A DNA stretch of 64,000 nt, taken from assembly GCA_949592205.1 (NCBI GenBank), contig CATIUR010000003.1, positions 167,203,759-167,267,758 of the forward strand, written 5' to 3'. The DNA is from Helichrysum umbraculigerum (lineage: Eukaryota > Streptophyta > Magnoliopsida > Asterales > Asteraceae). The notes below the pieces were generated by a model. It saw only the letters and a list, made by a program, of their open reading frames with translations, had not been told where the DNA came from and made no database searches. This document shows positions 10,912 to 22,407 of the stretch, one piece after another (the stretch's first letter is position 1; each line of letters opens with the position of its first letter). Both the position numbers and the translations under genes were made by a program.

Positions 10912-11624
10912 TCACTTCGTGTTATTTTTAACTTATGGATTTTGCTATTTGTAGCTCTAAGAGCTATGTTTAAGGGTTAGATTCATGCATAAAAATGCTG
11001 TATATTTGGTTGGTTGGGGGAAGTTATATTCAGGGGGTGCATGGTTATTATTAAGGTACAAACATTCAATGCATGTCTGAATTTCTTATTCATAACCCTT
11101 AGGGCTACGTATAACATTTTCCTTAACTTATTTAGCGTTAAAGGCTCAACTCACTCCTTCACCTATGGCTATCGACATGGGTGAAGAGTGGTCCACTCAG
11201 CGTTGATGTGCTACAACGCTAAATAAAAGACTGCACACTTCATGCTCTAACATTTTAAAATTAAGCTTCAAACTCACACCATCTAAAACTAAGCTTGCAT
11301 TACTTAGGACACTATATATATATATATATAGAAGAGTGTTGTGCAAGGATGACTTACAAATAGGAAAACTTAAGCTATAATTAAAATAGCATTTTTTGAC
11401 AACTCACATAACCTACCCCCCCTCCCCCCCTCTATTTATTTACCACAAATATGTATAAGATTCATTCTCTACCTCACACTCTCAAATGACCTAAAAAAAG
11501 GTCTTTGCATGTTTGTTCCTAACAAACCCGAAAAACAAGTGCAAACTTGCAAAAGTGATCAAAAGAAGAACCTAAAGGCATGCAACAATAGACAAAATTG
11601 AATATCAACAACTTAACGAATTGA
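10912..11624. other. Spacer and upstream region of the 11625 gene
   Basis: AT-rich, with a (TA)n tract at about 11313-11330 and a C-rich patch at 11416-11430. The last 200 bases (TACCTCACACTCTCAAATGACC onward) look like a plant leader. No other gene seen. Confidence 0.4.
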
Positions 11625-11939
11625 ATGGCCTCCGGAGTAGCTGCCGGAGATAGGTTCTTCAATACTGGTGGATTCGAAGGATGTATTACATCTGGCGATA
11701 TGGAGATTACAAGACGACCTTATCATCGTAATTGTAGTTGTGCCCTTCATAATATGCATGGTAGGTGCTCTCATGTTTCACCTATAACCAACATTTCGTA
11801 TCCTATTAGACGAGTTTGGAGTGAAGGTTCATTGGTATTTATGGTTTCTACGAATAGCTTGTCGCCTTGTTTATCTCCAGTTGCGGCAACATCGACAGCT
11901 AGCATCTCTTGCGGAGGGAGGTCACCTTTTGAATTGTGA
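11625..11939 (+). CDS. Small serine-rich-protein-like protein, copy A
   Basis: A 104-aa single-exon ORF. The core has two blocks: RRPYHRNCSCALHN (about residues 29-42, two Cys and two His) and SYPIRRVWSEGSL (about 58-70). The tail is Ser-rich. The same blocks in the same order occur in the gene at 14349, so both are real and related by tandem duplication. I recall this motif pair from small plant proteins annotated 'serine-rich protein-related', whose function is not established. No signal peptide or membrane segment. Conservation between the copies stops after the WSEGSL block, where this copy diverges and ends with SCGGRSPFEL. Confidence 0.75.
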   Translation: MASGVAAGDRFFNTGGFEGCITSGDMEITRRPYHRNCSCALHNMHGRCSHVSPITNISYPIRRVWSEGSLVFMVSTNSLSPCLSPVAATSTASISCGGRSPFEL

Positions 11940-12420
11940 TTGTGTACGTGTGAAGAATTGAACAAAAATTTTGAAAATTGTTCGGTGTGCACACATGTTT
12001 GATGTTTTTTATTTATACATATGTATGTTATCTGCATTTAAAGACTTTTTTTGGTGTTATGTTAGAATAATTTGTTTTAATTTAAAGTGTATTTGGCTCA
12101 CATATATGGTATATTTTAGCTAAATATCCCATAGATTTCCACATCTGTACGTACTTCTTTTTGAGAACCTTTGCACCGAATTGAATTCTTCTTTTTTTCA
12201 TTGATCGACCTTGATGCTACGATAATGCCTATTATTATACCACTTGCAACGCAATTGTGCTAGCGGATTTTGGCCACCACGACGCCACAACACCCACAGT
12301 GAGGGTCGTGGTGTCGAGGCATTATGGTTGCGAACACGGAGAAGAGGGATGCCATTTTGTGGGGCCCACACGATTTTTGTCTTTTTTTTTTTCCTTCAGG
12401 AAGTTATTGGTTAAATGCTA
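11940..12420. other. 3' region and spacer
   Basis: AT-rich; nothing recognised apart from the Stowaway element that starts at 12421. Confidence 0.3.
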
Positions 12421-12616
12421 CTCACTCCGTCCCAAAATTATTGTCCACCAACAAAAAGCACACAGTTTAATAAAAGTGGGACCACAACAGTTTTCAACCA
12501 CTCAAATAGAATCTGCACCCACTAAACTCTCTTCTTATTGGTTGAAATGGGAAGTGGACAATTATTTTGGGACGTCCCAAAAAGGAAAGATGGACTATAA
12601 TTTTGAGACGAGGTAG
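12421..12616. mobile_element. Stowaway MITE (Tc1/mariner type)
   Basis: 196 bp starting CTCACTCCGTCCCAAAATTA and ending GAGACGAGGTAG, the near-complement, with TA duplicated on both sides (12419-12420, 12617-12618). Interior non-coding. Confidence 0.85.
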
Positions 12617-12618
12617 TA

Positions 12619-14348
12619 TAATTTAGTGGGGCATACCTTCACAATCTTCCACAATACAGTATTTTTTACCATTGCAAGGGTACAGTTGTGGGGATACACA
12701 AGATTGTGGTGACGTGACATTCAAAACGCGCTCAAAACCCTTGTTAACATTGCAAGTGATAGTGATCTTATGAATTCAAAGACCAAATGTACGTCATACG
12801 TGTTGATATTGATAAAAATAAAAAATAAAAATAAAAGCTGAAGTACGTGAACTTTGTTGCCACGTAGTTGGTTACATATAGCATAGCTTTGCAACTTATT
12901 AGCTTAACTTGGAGAATTCTAATCGTGTATGCAAACATTTCGTTTGCGGTTCACACAAGAAAAACCAATTTACGGTAAAGTTTGGTGTGGGTTTGTTAAT
13001 TTATTAGAAGATTAAGGTTGGCGTTTAATTATATAATACAATCAAGATCTTCAATTCTTTGTGATTTACACAAATTTATCGCTAAAAGTCCCAACCAACT
13101 TATTTTTGCATATAACCCAACCTCACATATTTGCTAAACCATTTGATATCCTTGTTAGGTATGACAAAATACTCAGACACCACATACGTAATCGGTTTTT
13201 TTTTTACTAAAATCTGATTTTATACAATTTTAATGTAACGGATTTGAATGCGAATTAAAAAAAAAAAAAAAAAACTCCGTAGTATCTAGTAACTAATGAT
13301 TTTTTAAGGGTCAAAATCAGGCGCAGTTGAATAAAAGTATCTAGTAATGAACTCATTTACAGAATCATTAATTACTTAATGGTCAAATAAAAGCATTCAA
13401 ATTTACAAAACCTAAGAAAATTAAAAAAACAAAAAGTTACAGTTTTGCTGATCGAGAGTTAATATGTAACCCGTACAGGGTCGTCACGCTATAGAACATA
13501 CGGCCACAAGAAGCCTAATTTATACCGGTGTTTCTAGAGGCCAAATTAAATCGGCTACGAGCTAGAAGCCTAATTTTTGCACAACCTACATAAATAATTA
13601 AAAGACTATTAGCATGAGCAATTACTTTGATTAATTATTCAATATATAATAATAATTTAATAATTATTTTGCTCAATATAAACCATTTTGTCATAGTGAT
13701 AATGTACTAAAATGAATACGTGAACCAGGGTTTTATTATCTAATTTAATAATTATTCAATGTTACGACTATGTCACATTGGTGATAGTTTTTGTCAGTCA
13801 AACTTAGTTACTTAGTAAATAGAAGGCCAAAATTGATAATTTATCGATTTGTTTAAAACAAAAAATTGTTGGAGAATAATTTACTCTAGAAATGAGAAAC
13901 TATTTTTATTATTATTTAAAATAAAACGTATGTCCTGCTTGTATACCAAACATGACGAATTTCGAATGCCCTTTTCTTTTAAAGCTTTATTTATTAATTT
14001 ATTAATTGTTCTTACAAATAAAAATCAACATTGTGATTTTACTTGTTTCTGTTTTGTTTCTTGTGGTTAGTAGTTGTCCCCAAATTAAACCATAAACAAA
14101 CGTGACAATTTTCTAGTAAGTAACAAGTCTCCTCGGTCAACACGTAAGCTCTTTTTTGTATTGTATCGCATATATATGATATCAATATCAAAATTACATT
14201 AAAAAATATTGTCATTATCATATATATTAAATATAAGTATATATGAGTTTAACATTGTATTTCACACACTATATATTTCATTGCCATTCACTTTCTTGTT
14301 GAGAAAGCATTTAGCATATATTGCCGACTAGAAAAAGATCATCAAATC
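12619..14348. other. Spacer and upstream region of the 14349 gene
   Basis: About 1.7 kb of AT-rich sequence with poly(A)/poly(T) tracts (13192-13205, 13256-13275). The short ORFs here show no family features. The promoter of the 14349 gene must lie in the last few hundred bases. Confidence 0.3.
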
Positions 14349-14660
14349 ATGGCCACCGGAGCTGCTGGAGATGGGATGTTTCATGGAGTATACGGCGGTA
14401 GTATATCTAGCGACGACATGGGTGTTCAGCGACGCCCCTATCACCGCAACTGCAGCTGTGCTCTTCATAATAAATCCGGTGGTGGTCACTGCTCTAATGT
14501 TGCTAAATTAATATCGTACCCAATTAGGCGCTCTTGGAGCGAAGGTTCACTGTTGGCTATGAAATCAACATCTTCTCCAAGTTCCTCACCTTGTTGTTCT
14601 TCTTTGTCTAATGTTAAGGACTCGACTTCGGTGAGTTTGCCAACACAAGTTCCAAATTGA
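14349..14660 (+). CDS. Small serine-rich-protein-like protein, copy B
   Basis: A 103-aa single-exon ORF paralogous to 11625-11939. Shared segments are the start (MA.GAAGD), SSDDM/TSGDM, RRPYHRNCSCALHN and SYPIRRSWSEGSL, followed by a Ser-rich tail (SSPSSSPCCSSLS). Spacing between the two motif blocks is kept. GC content is higher than the flanking spacer. Probably nuclear or cytosolic since there is no targeting signal; function unknown. The pair lies in direct orientation 2.4 kb apart. Confidence 0.8.
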   Translation: MATGAAGDGMFHGVYGGSISSDDMGVQRRPYHRNCSCALHNKSGGGHCSNVAKLISYPIRRSWSEGSLLAMKSTSSPSSSPCCSSLSNVKDSTSVSLPTQVPN

Positions 14661-16828
14661 ACAATAAGACATTGTTGTAGTTTTTTCTTTTTCCTTTTTT
14701 ATTCATATGTGGTGATAAAATGGGTTGTCTTGGATCGTAATACATGTGAATAATATTCTATCCTTTCATCCATTTATTTATGGTTTGTCGACTTAGGTAC
14801 ACTTAAAAGTAGACCTAATTTTTAGATTGGTCGAATTTTCTCTCTCTATTGATTTCATCCAACTAATTTTTCAAACCAACCAATCACATCATTAAGTCTA
14901 TATGTAGTCTTACAATATCAGGCATACCAATCATTTTCGAAATTATTATTCATTATTGATCGACCATTTTTTACATATTGTTTTCATTTTTCATAATTTT
15001 GATAGGAGGATATAATTGGTGTTATTGACAACACATATATTATATGATATTGATTACTCAGTAAACGTCAGTTTAATATTATCACTTGATTAAGTTTCAT
15101 ATATCTACAAATTTATGGTTTTCATTTCGCCTAACAACGTATAAGTTAGATGATGTTAAATTAGCATTAGATTATCCTTCATTAGGGCCTTTTTATTTTT
15201 ATTTTTTTATTTTTTTTATTTAATTATTTTTTTTTCAAAAACTCATTTGGCTTATAATCACTACAAGAATTAAGGGTTTTAGCTATGGTCAAAAGTCGTC
15301 GCTAAAGCCTATAATATCGTCGCTGTAGAGTTTTAAAGTTTTAATATTGAAAAATGTGATGTTCATTTTAGAACTAATAGATGTGATCCGAACAATTGCA
15401 TCACACATATATAATTTATATATTTTTCATTATATTTGATCTAACATCAGGATATATCAAGCTAGCCACATTTAAAACTATCGCATTTCAAATTAAATAA
15501 GAGTATGCCTATTAAATATTTGCTTCCATTACAAACACGTGATTAAATGTATGATACGAAATTAAAATATAAACAAATTTGTAAATTAAACCTATATTTG
15601 ATCACTAGCCATATACTTTATGTTAGTGCCTACATTGTATAAACATTTTTGCGCGGCAAAAGTTAAATTATTATTATTATTAATCGTAACATATGATGAT
15701 GACTTCAATTTTGGTTATTGGTGAAACTAAACTTAATCATTAAGTTTCCATAGTGATGAATTCATAAGCATTTGAATTCTCTACTATATACGTAATAAAT
15801 AAACGGTTAAACGGTTGCTTACCCATGAAAACGAATAGAGGTAAACTTTAAGTTGACGACGATCATACAACAATTATAACACATACGTATCTACTATCTA
15901 GAATAATAATACATAATGCATTGATCGTGATTGTATTTAACAATCGCATATTTACTTTTGTCATAAGATCCAAAGTAATGTTTGTTATATACACAAAAGT
16001 GTAAGTGAAACCTTATAAGAGTTCAAGATTGCAAAAAAATAATAATTGATAGTTTGAGACCTCCAAGACTTATATCTAACGCAAGCCCATTAAATGTTAG
16101 CCCAATAAGGTAAAAGTAGATAAATCGGGCTACGAAACCCAGATAGATCTATCTTAATAAAGCGTTTTCATAGATTTTATATTTTTATGCATCTCTTTCG
16201 TGAAATTCGTAAGTTGTTCTAACTTCTAATTAACTCGTATCTTTTTGGCCATTTTATATATATAAGGTTTTTGACATATTAGCGACTAATTATAAACCCA
16301 TTTAGAATAACAAATATGAAGCCTTTTTCGCTTATAATAAACATTAATATTGAGAAATTAAATGTCTACATCTTAAATGTTTTGGTTTGGTTAAAATATC
16401 GATCTGTAACTTCATGAACCAGTTATGCTAATAATAATTTATATATAAGTACAAAAATTTATGTGTGCTTAGATACGGAGTAATAAATATTCACTTACAT
16501 TTTTGGGATGAATCGGCCTAACTAGAACGTGGTCATGTTTGTCTGTTCTAAGCTACCTCCATGCTTATTCAAGCTGTCATCTATGACAACGTACAATGTA
16601 CATCAATCAATTATTAAAAATTTAACACTTCTAGTTCTACCACAACAAAATGATAATTTTTAATGTAAAAGTAGTAGAGGAAAAACATATAAGTATTCCC
16701 TTGGGATCTACAAATAATTAAATAGACATACGAATGATTTTGTGACCAAGAAATCAATAACATAGAATGACAGATTCAGATCTACAAATTATTGCATGCC
16801 TTTGTGTGATCCAATGATACTTTAGAAA
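14661..16828. other. Spacer upstream of the IQD gene, with one CACTA-type terminus
   Basis: AT-rich 2.2 kb. At 15259 the string CACTACAAGAATTAAGGG followed by GTCGTCGCTAAAG resembles a CACTA-transposon left end with subterminal repeats, but no matching right end was found. No supported gene. The IQD promoter lies within the last part. Confidence 0.35.
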
Positions 16829-17932
16829 ATGGGAAAAACAAGCAAATGGCTCAAAAACTTGTTAACCGGAAAGAAAGACAAAACCACTACTCAACCACCC
16901 ATCCCAACCCAAGACAACTCACCGTCACCCATGGCCACCCAGCCCACAACCCCCAAAGAGAAGCGTAGATGGAGTTTCCGGCGATCATCCGCCACCGCCA
17001 CTCCCAATTCAACAGACAATGCATCGACTCGGCCACCACTCCGTATCCAACCCGAAAAATTTGAAGTAGAGAACAATGATACGAAGATTGTGGCGCCACC
17101 AGTGGCGACCTCCGCCACGATGCCTCCTCTCACGACCACCATTGTCACCACGGGAATCGACATCCAAGAGGTCCTGGCCGCGATAAAGATCCAATCAATT
17201 TTCCGGTCGTATTTAGCAAGGAAAGCTTTATCCGCTTTAAAAGGTCTAGTAAAGTTGCAAGCATTAGTTAGGGGTCATTTGGTGCGAAAACAAGCAGCTG
17301 AGACTCTTCGGTGCATGCATGCTCTAGTTACGGCTCAGGCTCGAGCTCGTGCTCAACGAACACGAACATCAAGTCATATGTTCCATCATGGTGTCAATAA
17401 TCAAGAGGTAATGGAAGAAAACATCAAGATTGTCGAAATGGATATCGGTCATGCTAGACCACCCGAATATATGTTGTCCGAGTCTATAGATACCGGTCAT
17501 TTTGATGAATACTACTCGAAACCCTATAATTCTAGACCAAATTCTGTTTATTCCGTTGCAGATTATACTGAAACGGTCCAAGAATTTGGGTTGTGTCCAA
17601 GTTATATGGCTAACACCCAGTCCTCAAGGGCCAAAGCACGATCTCATAGTGCTCCTAAGCAGCGCCCTGCAGATCAGGCTTGGGCCCCTGAAAGACAGTC
17701 TATAAGTAGTATTAAGCGTAGGCCTTCTATTGAAGGGAGAAACGTGCCACGAGCCGTTAGGATGCAACGATCATCATCTCATGTTGGCTCCGGTGGTCAA
17801 CCAAATCACTACCCTTGGTCAATCAAGCTTGACAAGTCAACTGTGTCTCTTATCGAAAGTGAATGTGGGTCCACGAGTACTATTCTAACCAACGGATATT
17901 ATAGTAAATCGGTCGTTGGATATGGATACTAA
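16829..17932 (+). CDS. IQD: IQ67-domain (IQD) calmodulin-binding protein, intronless
   Basis: A 367-aa ORF starting MGKTSKWLKNLLTGKK, the standard IQD N-terminus. The IQ67 region spans about residues 115-180 with tandem IQ motifs (IKIQSIFRSYLARKAL, LVKLQALVRGHLVRKQA) and the following basic AQARARAQR. The C-terminal block YMANTQSSRAKARSHSAPKQ is shared by many IQDs. These proteins bind calmodulin and sit on microtubules, plasma membrane or nucleus as scaffolds; here the protein is basic and Ser-rich. Odd feature: no intron interrupts the coding sequence, while most plant IQD genes carry a phase-0 intron inside IQ67. Either the introns were lost or this is a retrogene. The last about 190 bp of CDS and its 3' flank are duplicated at 22121. 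Confidence 0.95.
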   Translation: MGKTSKWLKNLLTGKKDKTTTQPPIPTQDNSPSPMATQPTTPKEKRRWSFRRSSATATPNSTDNASTRPPLRIQPEKFEVENNDTKIVAPPVATSATMPPLTTTIVTTGIDIQEVLAAIKIQSIFRSYLARKALSALKGLVKLQALVRGHLVRKQAAETLRCMHALVTAQARARAQRTRTSSHMFHHGVNNQEVMEENIKIVEMDIGHARPPEYMLSESIDTGHFDEYYSKPYNSRPNSVYSVADYTETVQEFGLCPSYMANTQSSRAKARSHSAPKQRPADQAWAPERQSISSIKRRPSIEGRNVPRAVRMQRSSSHVGSGGQPNHYPWSIKLDKSTVSLIESECGSTSTILTNGYYSKSVVGYGY

Positions 17933-18751
17933 TCAAATCATTAGAGTTAATCTAAGTAGAGTCATGAAGCTTCAACGACCTTGTTGAAAGGAAATTGGTT
18001 GTGTGTTGGTAGATAAAGTGTTAAAAGTTTTATAGATCGTGTTACCTACTTATGTTTAGGAAATAAGAAATTAAATGTCAAATTTGGTTTGTGATGTTTG
18101 AATTGGTCAGATGCAAGAGATAATGTAATTTATGTATTATTAATTTAATATTAATATTATTATATATCATTATAATCATAATTGTTTTTAATAATATTCT
18201 ATTGTTATTATTATATTCCCTTATCCGCAAGTTAATTGTACACTATAGAAACGCATAGAGTTTTAAAAAAATTCATTGAAGAGTGTGTTAACCAATAAGA
18301 CTTCATATGTATACACACAAAAATTTTACATTGAAGATTGTGTTAACCAATAAGACTTCATACGTATACACATAAAATTTTTCTGATCGGTTGATATCAA
18401 TAACGAACAATTATTTTAGAACATTTCAAAATAGATTCATGGACAATTAATTAAATTGTTACAGAGGTAGTATTTTAAAAAAAAATGTTATTAGACAAAT
18501 AGACTAAACGTAGAATGTTTATGACAACTCGGGGCGAATGAAGCTGTACGTTTTTATGAAACTAGCTTATTATGGAGATTATTAGTTGATATAATGAGTA
18601 ATTATTAATTAAAGATTTGGTATTGAATTATATTTTATATATTCCGTAAAATCTTTAAAATTATACATTATATTTTTTTGAAGTCAGATGATACGTTGTT
18701 CAGTTAATAAGTCTAATTCAAATGAGCATGGTAAATTAAGGTAAATTAAAA
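17933..18751. other. IQD 3' flank, left part of duplicated segment
   Basis: 3' UTR and spacer. The stretch 17940-18210 is homologous to 22310-22405, 22666-22696, 24531-24585 and 30965-31030. The stretch 18480-18580 (TGTTTATGACAACT, CGGGGCGAAT, AAACTAGCTTATT) is homologous to 31035-31135. A local direct repeat of about 75 bp occurs at 18275-18385 (GTGTTAACCAATAAGACTTC twice). Confidence 0.7.
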
Positions 18752-19690
18752 GGGTTAATAATGGTTTAATCCCTAAAGTTTTACTTTATTTTCATTTTAA
18801 CCACTCAACTTTTTTTTTAATGTTTTAACCACTCAACTTATGGTCAATAATGGTTTAATCCCTGAACTTTTAATTTGTTTTCGTTTTAACCACACAACTT
18901 TGTTTTAAACGTTTTAACCATTCAACTTATGAGTTGATCATACTTTAACCACTAAAGTTCATTTAACCATTTAAAAAAACCCTTTCGTTAACTTATAATA
19001 AAAGTTTACATCGGGATATATAAACTTTGAACTGATTTTTTATCGACCAAAGTTGTCAAGAGATAGATCTTACCTAGGATTGTTTTTGTCTTCACAAGAT
19101 CGAAATCGTAAGATCAAATCGGGATCATAAGATCTTACGATTTCGATTTGAGCATAGGATCTTACGATGTCGATCCGATCCGATCCAATCCAATCTTACT
19201 TAACATGAATATAAGTTAAGAAAATATAAATTAGTTAATTTTTGTCCAATAAAAGGTTAATAGGTTTATTATTTGTCATGCAATTAATCTTTTATATGCA
19301 TTATAATACACATTTATGAGATCATAATGTATGAGTAGGATCTTACGATCCCGATTTGATCTTACGATTCCGACCTTGTGAATACAAAAACGATTCTAGG
19401 TATGATCTCTCTCTTGAAAACCTTAGTCGATAAAAAAATCAGTTCAAAGTTTATATATCCCGATCTAAACTTTCATTATAAGTTAACGAAAGGGTTTTTT
19501 TAAATGGTTAAATGAACTTTAGTGGTTAAAGTATGGTCAACTCATAAGTTGAGTGGTTAAAACGTTTAAAACAAAGTTGAGTGGTTAAAACGAAAAAAAA
19601 TTGAAAGTTTAGGGATTAAACCATTATTGATTCTAAGTTGAGTGGTTAAAACATTCAAAAAAAAGTTGAGTGGTTAAAACGAAATAAAAA
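18752..19690. mobile_element. Foldback element, about 0.94 kb, with ~360-bp inverted arms
   Basis: Left arm about 18783-19140 and right arm about 19335-19690 are inverted copies joined by a roughly 195-bp loop. Matching landmarks are CTTCACAAGATCGAAATCGT against its complement ending CCTTGTGAATAC, and TTTTAACCACTCAACTT repeated several times in the left arm with AAGTTGAGTGGTTAAAA in the right. No ORF. Absent from the paralogous segment before 32608, so it inserted after the local duplication or was lost there. No target duplication was fixed with certainty. Confidence 0.85.
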
Positions 19691-19876
19691 TGTTAAATAT
19701 TTAAATGAATTCGCGATGAAAATTAAAGATATTTTATTGGGAAGGTTTTATAATTGAGTTAGATTACAATTCCATTGAGACTAATTATTAATCTTTAATA
19801 ACAAGTTAATTAATTGGTTATTTATACAGATAGATTTTTAAAACCTCCCATTCGAATATCTCAGATACTTTCGACA

Positions 19877-20648
19877 ATGTCACCGACGGATGAGGAACAA
19901 CCGAAAACTAAATCCTCCAACCCGATGCAGGAACAACCTAACTCCAAGTCCTCCATCCAATATCTCCGTGAAAATTTGAGAACGTTTTTTTTTCATACGC
20001 GTATGTGGACAAGTCTCTACTTAATCATAATTGTCATTCTCACAGTCACCTTTCGTCCAAATCTCCCAGATATCAAAGTCGATGGGGTTAGCTTGACTCG
20101 ATTTACCGTCTCTGATAGCAATCATACTCTATACTTCAACTTAATTTGTCGTCAACATGACGTTTCAAAACGACCCAGACAATGGTTACGGAATCTTTCT
20201 TGATAAAGTTGAAGCCGACTCAATGTATCAAGGACAACGATTGGGTACGACGGAGATCCAAGGGTTTTATCTAGGGTATAAGAAGGAGAACAATGATAGT
20301 TATAATAATGTTAGTGTGGTGTTTAAAGGTGAGCAACTAGTCGTGTTTGATTATACTCAGATATCAAAATATAATGTGGAGAATCATGATCATGTTTATA
20401 ATATTGATTTGAAATTGAGGTTGAAGAGTTGGTGGGCTAAAACGTCACAAAAAGGTAAGTTAGAATGTGATCCTGATATAAAGGTTCCGATGGTTGGTTC
20501 GAATCAGAAAGTAGGGATGTACTGTAGTCGTCGTATCCATTGGAACGGATTACGCAGGCTTAGTATTTTGATTGCGATTGCGATTTTGTATATCGTATCG
20601 GTATCGGGACTTCTCTTCTCCATATTTTTCTTAAAAGATAGAGATTGA
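19877..20648 (+). pseudogene. LEA_2/NHL-type membrane protein, frameshifted copy
   Basis: Paralogue of 32608-33345. The start ATG at 19877 sits in the same context (TTTCGACAATG) as the intact copy. Frame 1 gives an N-terminal basic/Ser-rich part, a membrane segment (SLYLIIIVILTVTF) and DIKVDGVSLTRFTVSD...HTLYFNL. It then runs into out-of-frame sequence, because between TACTTCAAC and AACATGACG this copy has 13 nt where the intact gene has 9 (+4 nt, about 20141-20153). The other frame resumes with MTFQNDPDNGYGIFLDKVEA and continues through EIQGFYLG to a C-terminal membrane segment. Unless an unusual splice removes the insertion, full-length protein cannot be made. NHL/NDR1-like proteins are plasma-membrane LEA_2-domain proteins, several linked to pathogen responses. 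Confidence 0.85.
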
Positions 20649-20747
20649 AATATAAATATCGTTGATTTGTTATTAGCTTAATGTTTAATTTTTATCCTAT
20701 TGTGTCTTTTTATTTGTACTTTATATAGTATCTGTTACGGAGTATTA

Positions 20748-21959
20748 GAGTAAATTTCATAGATGGTCCCTGTGGTTTATATCAATTTACGGAATTCGTC
20801 CCTGAACTTTTTTTTTCATGTTTTCAGTCCAATAAGTTTTGATTTTGCTTGAAAACGGTCCCTCCATCATCTAAAATGACTAAAATACCCTTATTCACTT
20901 TATTTCTTTTATTTTCCATTTAACCTCGTCATTACTCTGTACCTTTTTAATTTTAATTTTTATAATAAATCAATTGAAATTGAAATTCGTTTCCCCCGTT
21001 CCTTAATTACCCATAATCCCTAAATGTTCTTTCCTCCACCAAACTTATACATCCAAACACCCACCACCAACTTGCAGACGCACCGTACACCATCGTCGGA
21101 AAACCGCCCCTCTACTCTTCTCTTTTAATTTATGTTTTGATTAGTGGTGGAAGATGTATGTGTGATATGTTGTTAATCGTTAAAGAGAAGGAGAAGGGAT
21201 GTGATCGGAGTTCGCCGGAAAACCGCCCCTCAAGAACACTAACTTTTCTTTCTCGATGTCAATTCTCTGTTCACATACACCACCACAACACAAAACGATT
21301 TCATACTGAAAAAAGAAACCGTAGATCTGGAGAAACAAAAACAACGGAATCACACTAGATCTGATGGATGCTGATGAAATCGCACTAGATCTGATGAAAT
21401 CGTACAAGACCGTCGCACATGACCAACACCGCTGGAGAAACGTGGCTGATCGGTTTTCGCCGCTGCCGCCGGTGTTCGCCTCCTCTCCCCGTCACTCTTT
21501 TTTTCTCATCGTTCTCCAATTTACCTGCCATCATTTTCCGGTTTTATAGTTGCCATCGTTTTCCGGTTGAATTAACAAGTACAAAAAGATGCTGGTGTTG
21601 ATGGTTTGTTGTGGCGATGGTGCATGGATGACTATGGGAAGTCTGCTATGGCCTTTTAGCTATTTACAGAATGTAGTTTATAGATTGATGGATTGATAAA
21701 TTTGAAAGGGGAATTTTAGGAATCATTAAATAACATTAAAATTAAAATAATAAAATATGATAAAACTCAGTTAATAATATTTGATAATCAATAAAAGTAA
21801 ATAAAAATAATAAAAAGGGTATTTTAGTCATTTTAGGTGATTGAGGGACTGTTTTCAAGCAAAATCAAAACTTATTGGACTGAAAACCTGAAAAAAAAAG
21901 TTTAGGGACGAATTTCGTAAATTGATGTAAACCACAGGGACCATCTATGGAATTTACTC
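20748..21959. mobile_element. Mutator-like element with long TIRs (MULE-2), possible captured interior
   Basis: 1212 bp starting GAGTAAATTTCATAGATGGT and ending in the complement. The TIRs are about 170 bp and include AAGTTTTGATTTTGCTTGAAA and its complement. Target duplication CGGAGTATTA (20738-20747, 21960-21969; 10 bp, or 9 plus one chance base). The outer GAGTAAATT matches MULE-1. The interior (about 20990-21650) is distinctly richer in GC than the TIRs, with repeated CGCCGGAAAACCGCCCCT, and looks like a captured leader or first exon, but no complete ORF of a known family is seen. Confidence 0.87.
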
Positions 21960-22120
21960 CGGAGTATTATAATGTTGTTGGGTGACGTCCGCTTTGAACA
22001 AACCACGTAATTTCTTCTTTTTTTCACGTAAGTAATTCATTCTTTGTTTATGTGTCGTTTCCAAGAACAATCATTATATTTATAATATATTAGCATAGTG
22101 ACCGCACAAAATATTAGGTT

Positions 22121-22405
22121 TGCCACAAACCGTTAGAATGCAACGTTCATCATCTCACGTTGGTTCGAGTGGTCAACCAAATCATTACGTACCCATGGTT
22201 AATAAAGCTTGATAAGTCAACTGTGTATCTTATTGAAAGCGAATGTGGGTCCACGAGTACTATTTTAACCAACGGATATTATACTAATTAAATCGGTTGT
22301 TGGCCACGGATACTAATCGGATCATTAGAGCATTGGTTATGTGTTAGTAGATAAAGTGTTTAAAGTTTATAGATCGTGTTACGTACTTATGATTAAGAAA
22401 TTAAA
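22121..22405 (+). pseudogene. IQD 3'-end fragment (tandem duplicate)
   Basis: Close copy of 17750-18080: shared stretches include GTTAGAATGCAACGTTCATC, GTCAACCAAATCATTACG, GAATGTGGGTCCACGAGTAC and AACCAACGGATATTATA, then the 3' UTR (GTTTATAGATCGTGTTACGT). Only the last roughly 60 codons exist, with indels that break the frame. The duplicated flank continues at 22666-22696, 24531-24585 and 30965 onward, separated by a Stowaway MITE, a solo LTR and a Helitron. The left edge (about 22115-22121) is the junction of the tandem duplication. Confidence 0.9.
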
Positions 22406-22407
22406 TA

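Noticed and set aside
12257..12616. 119-aa ORF
   Set aside because: Half of it is the Stowaway MITE; no family features.
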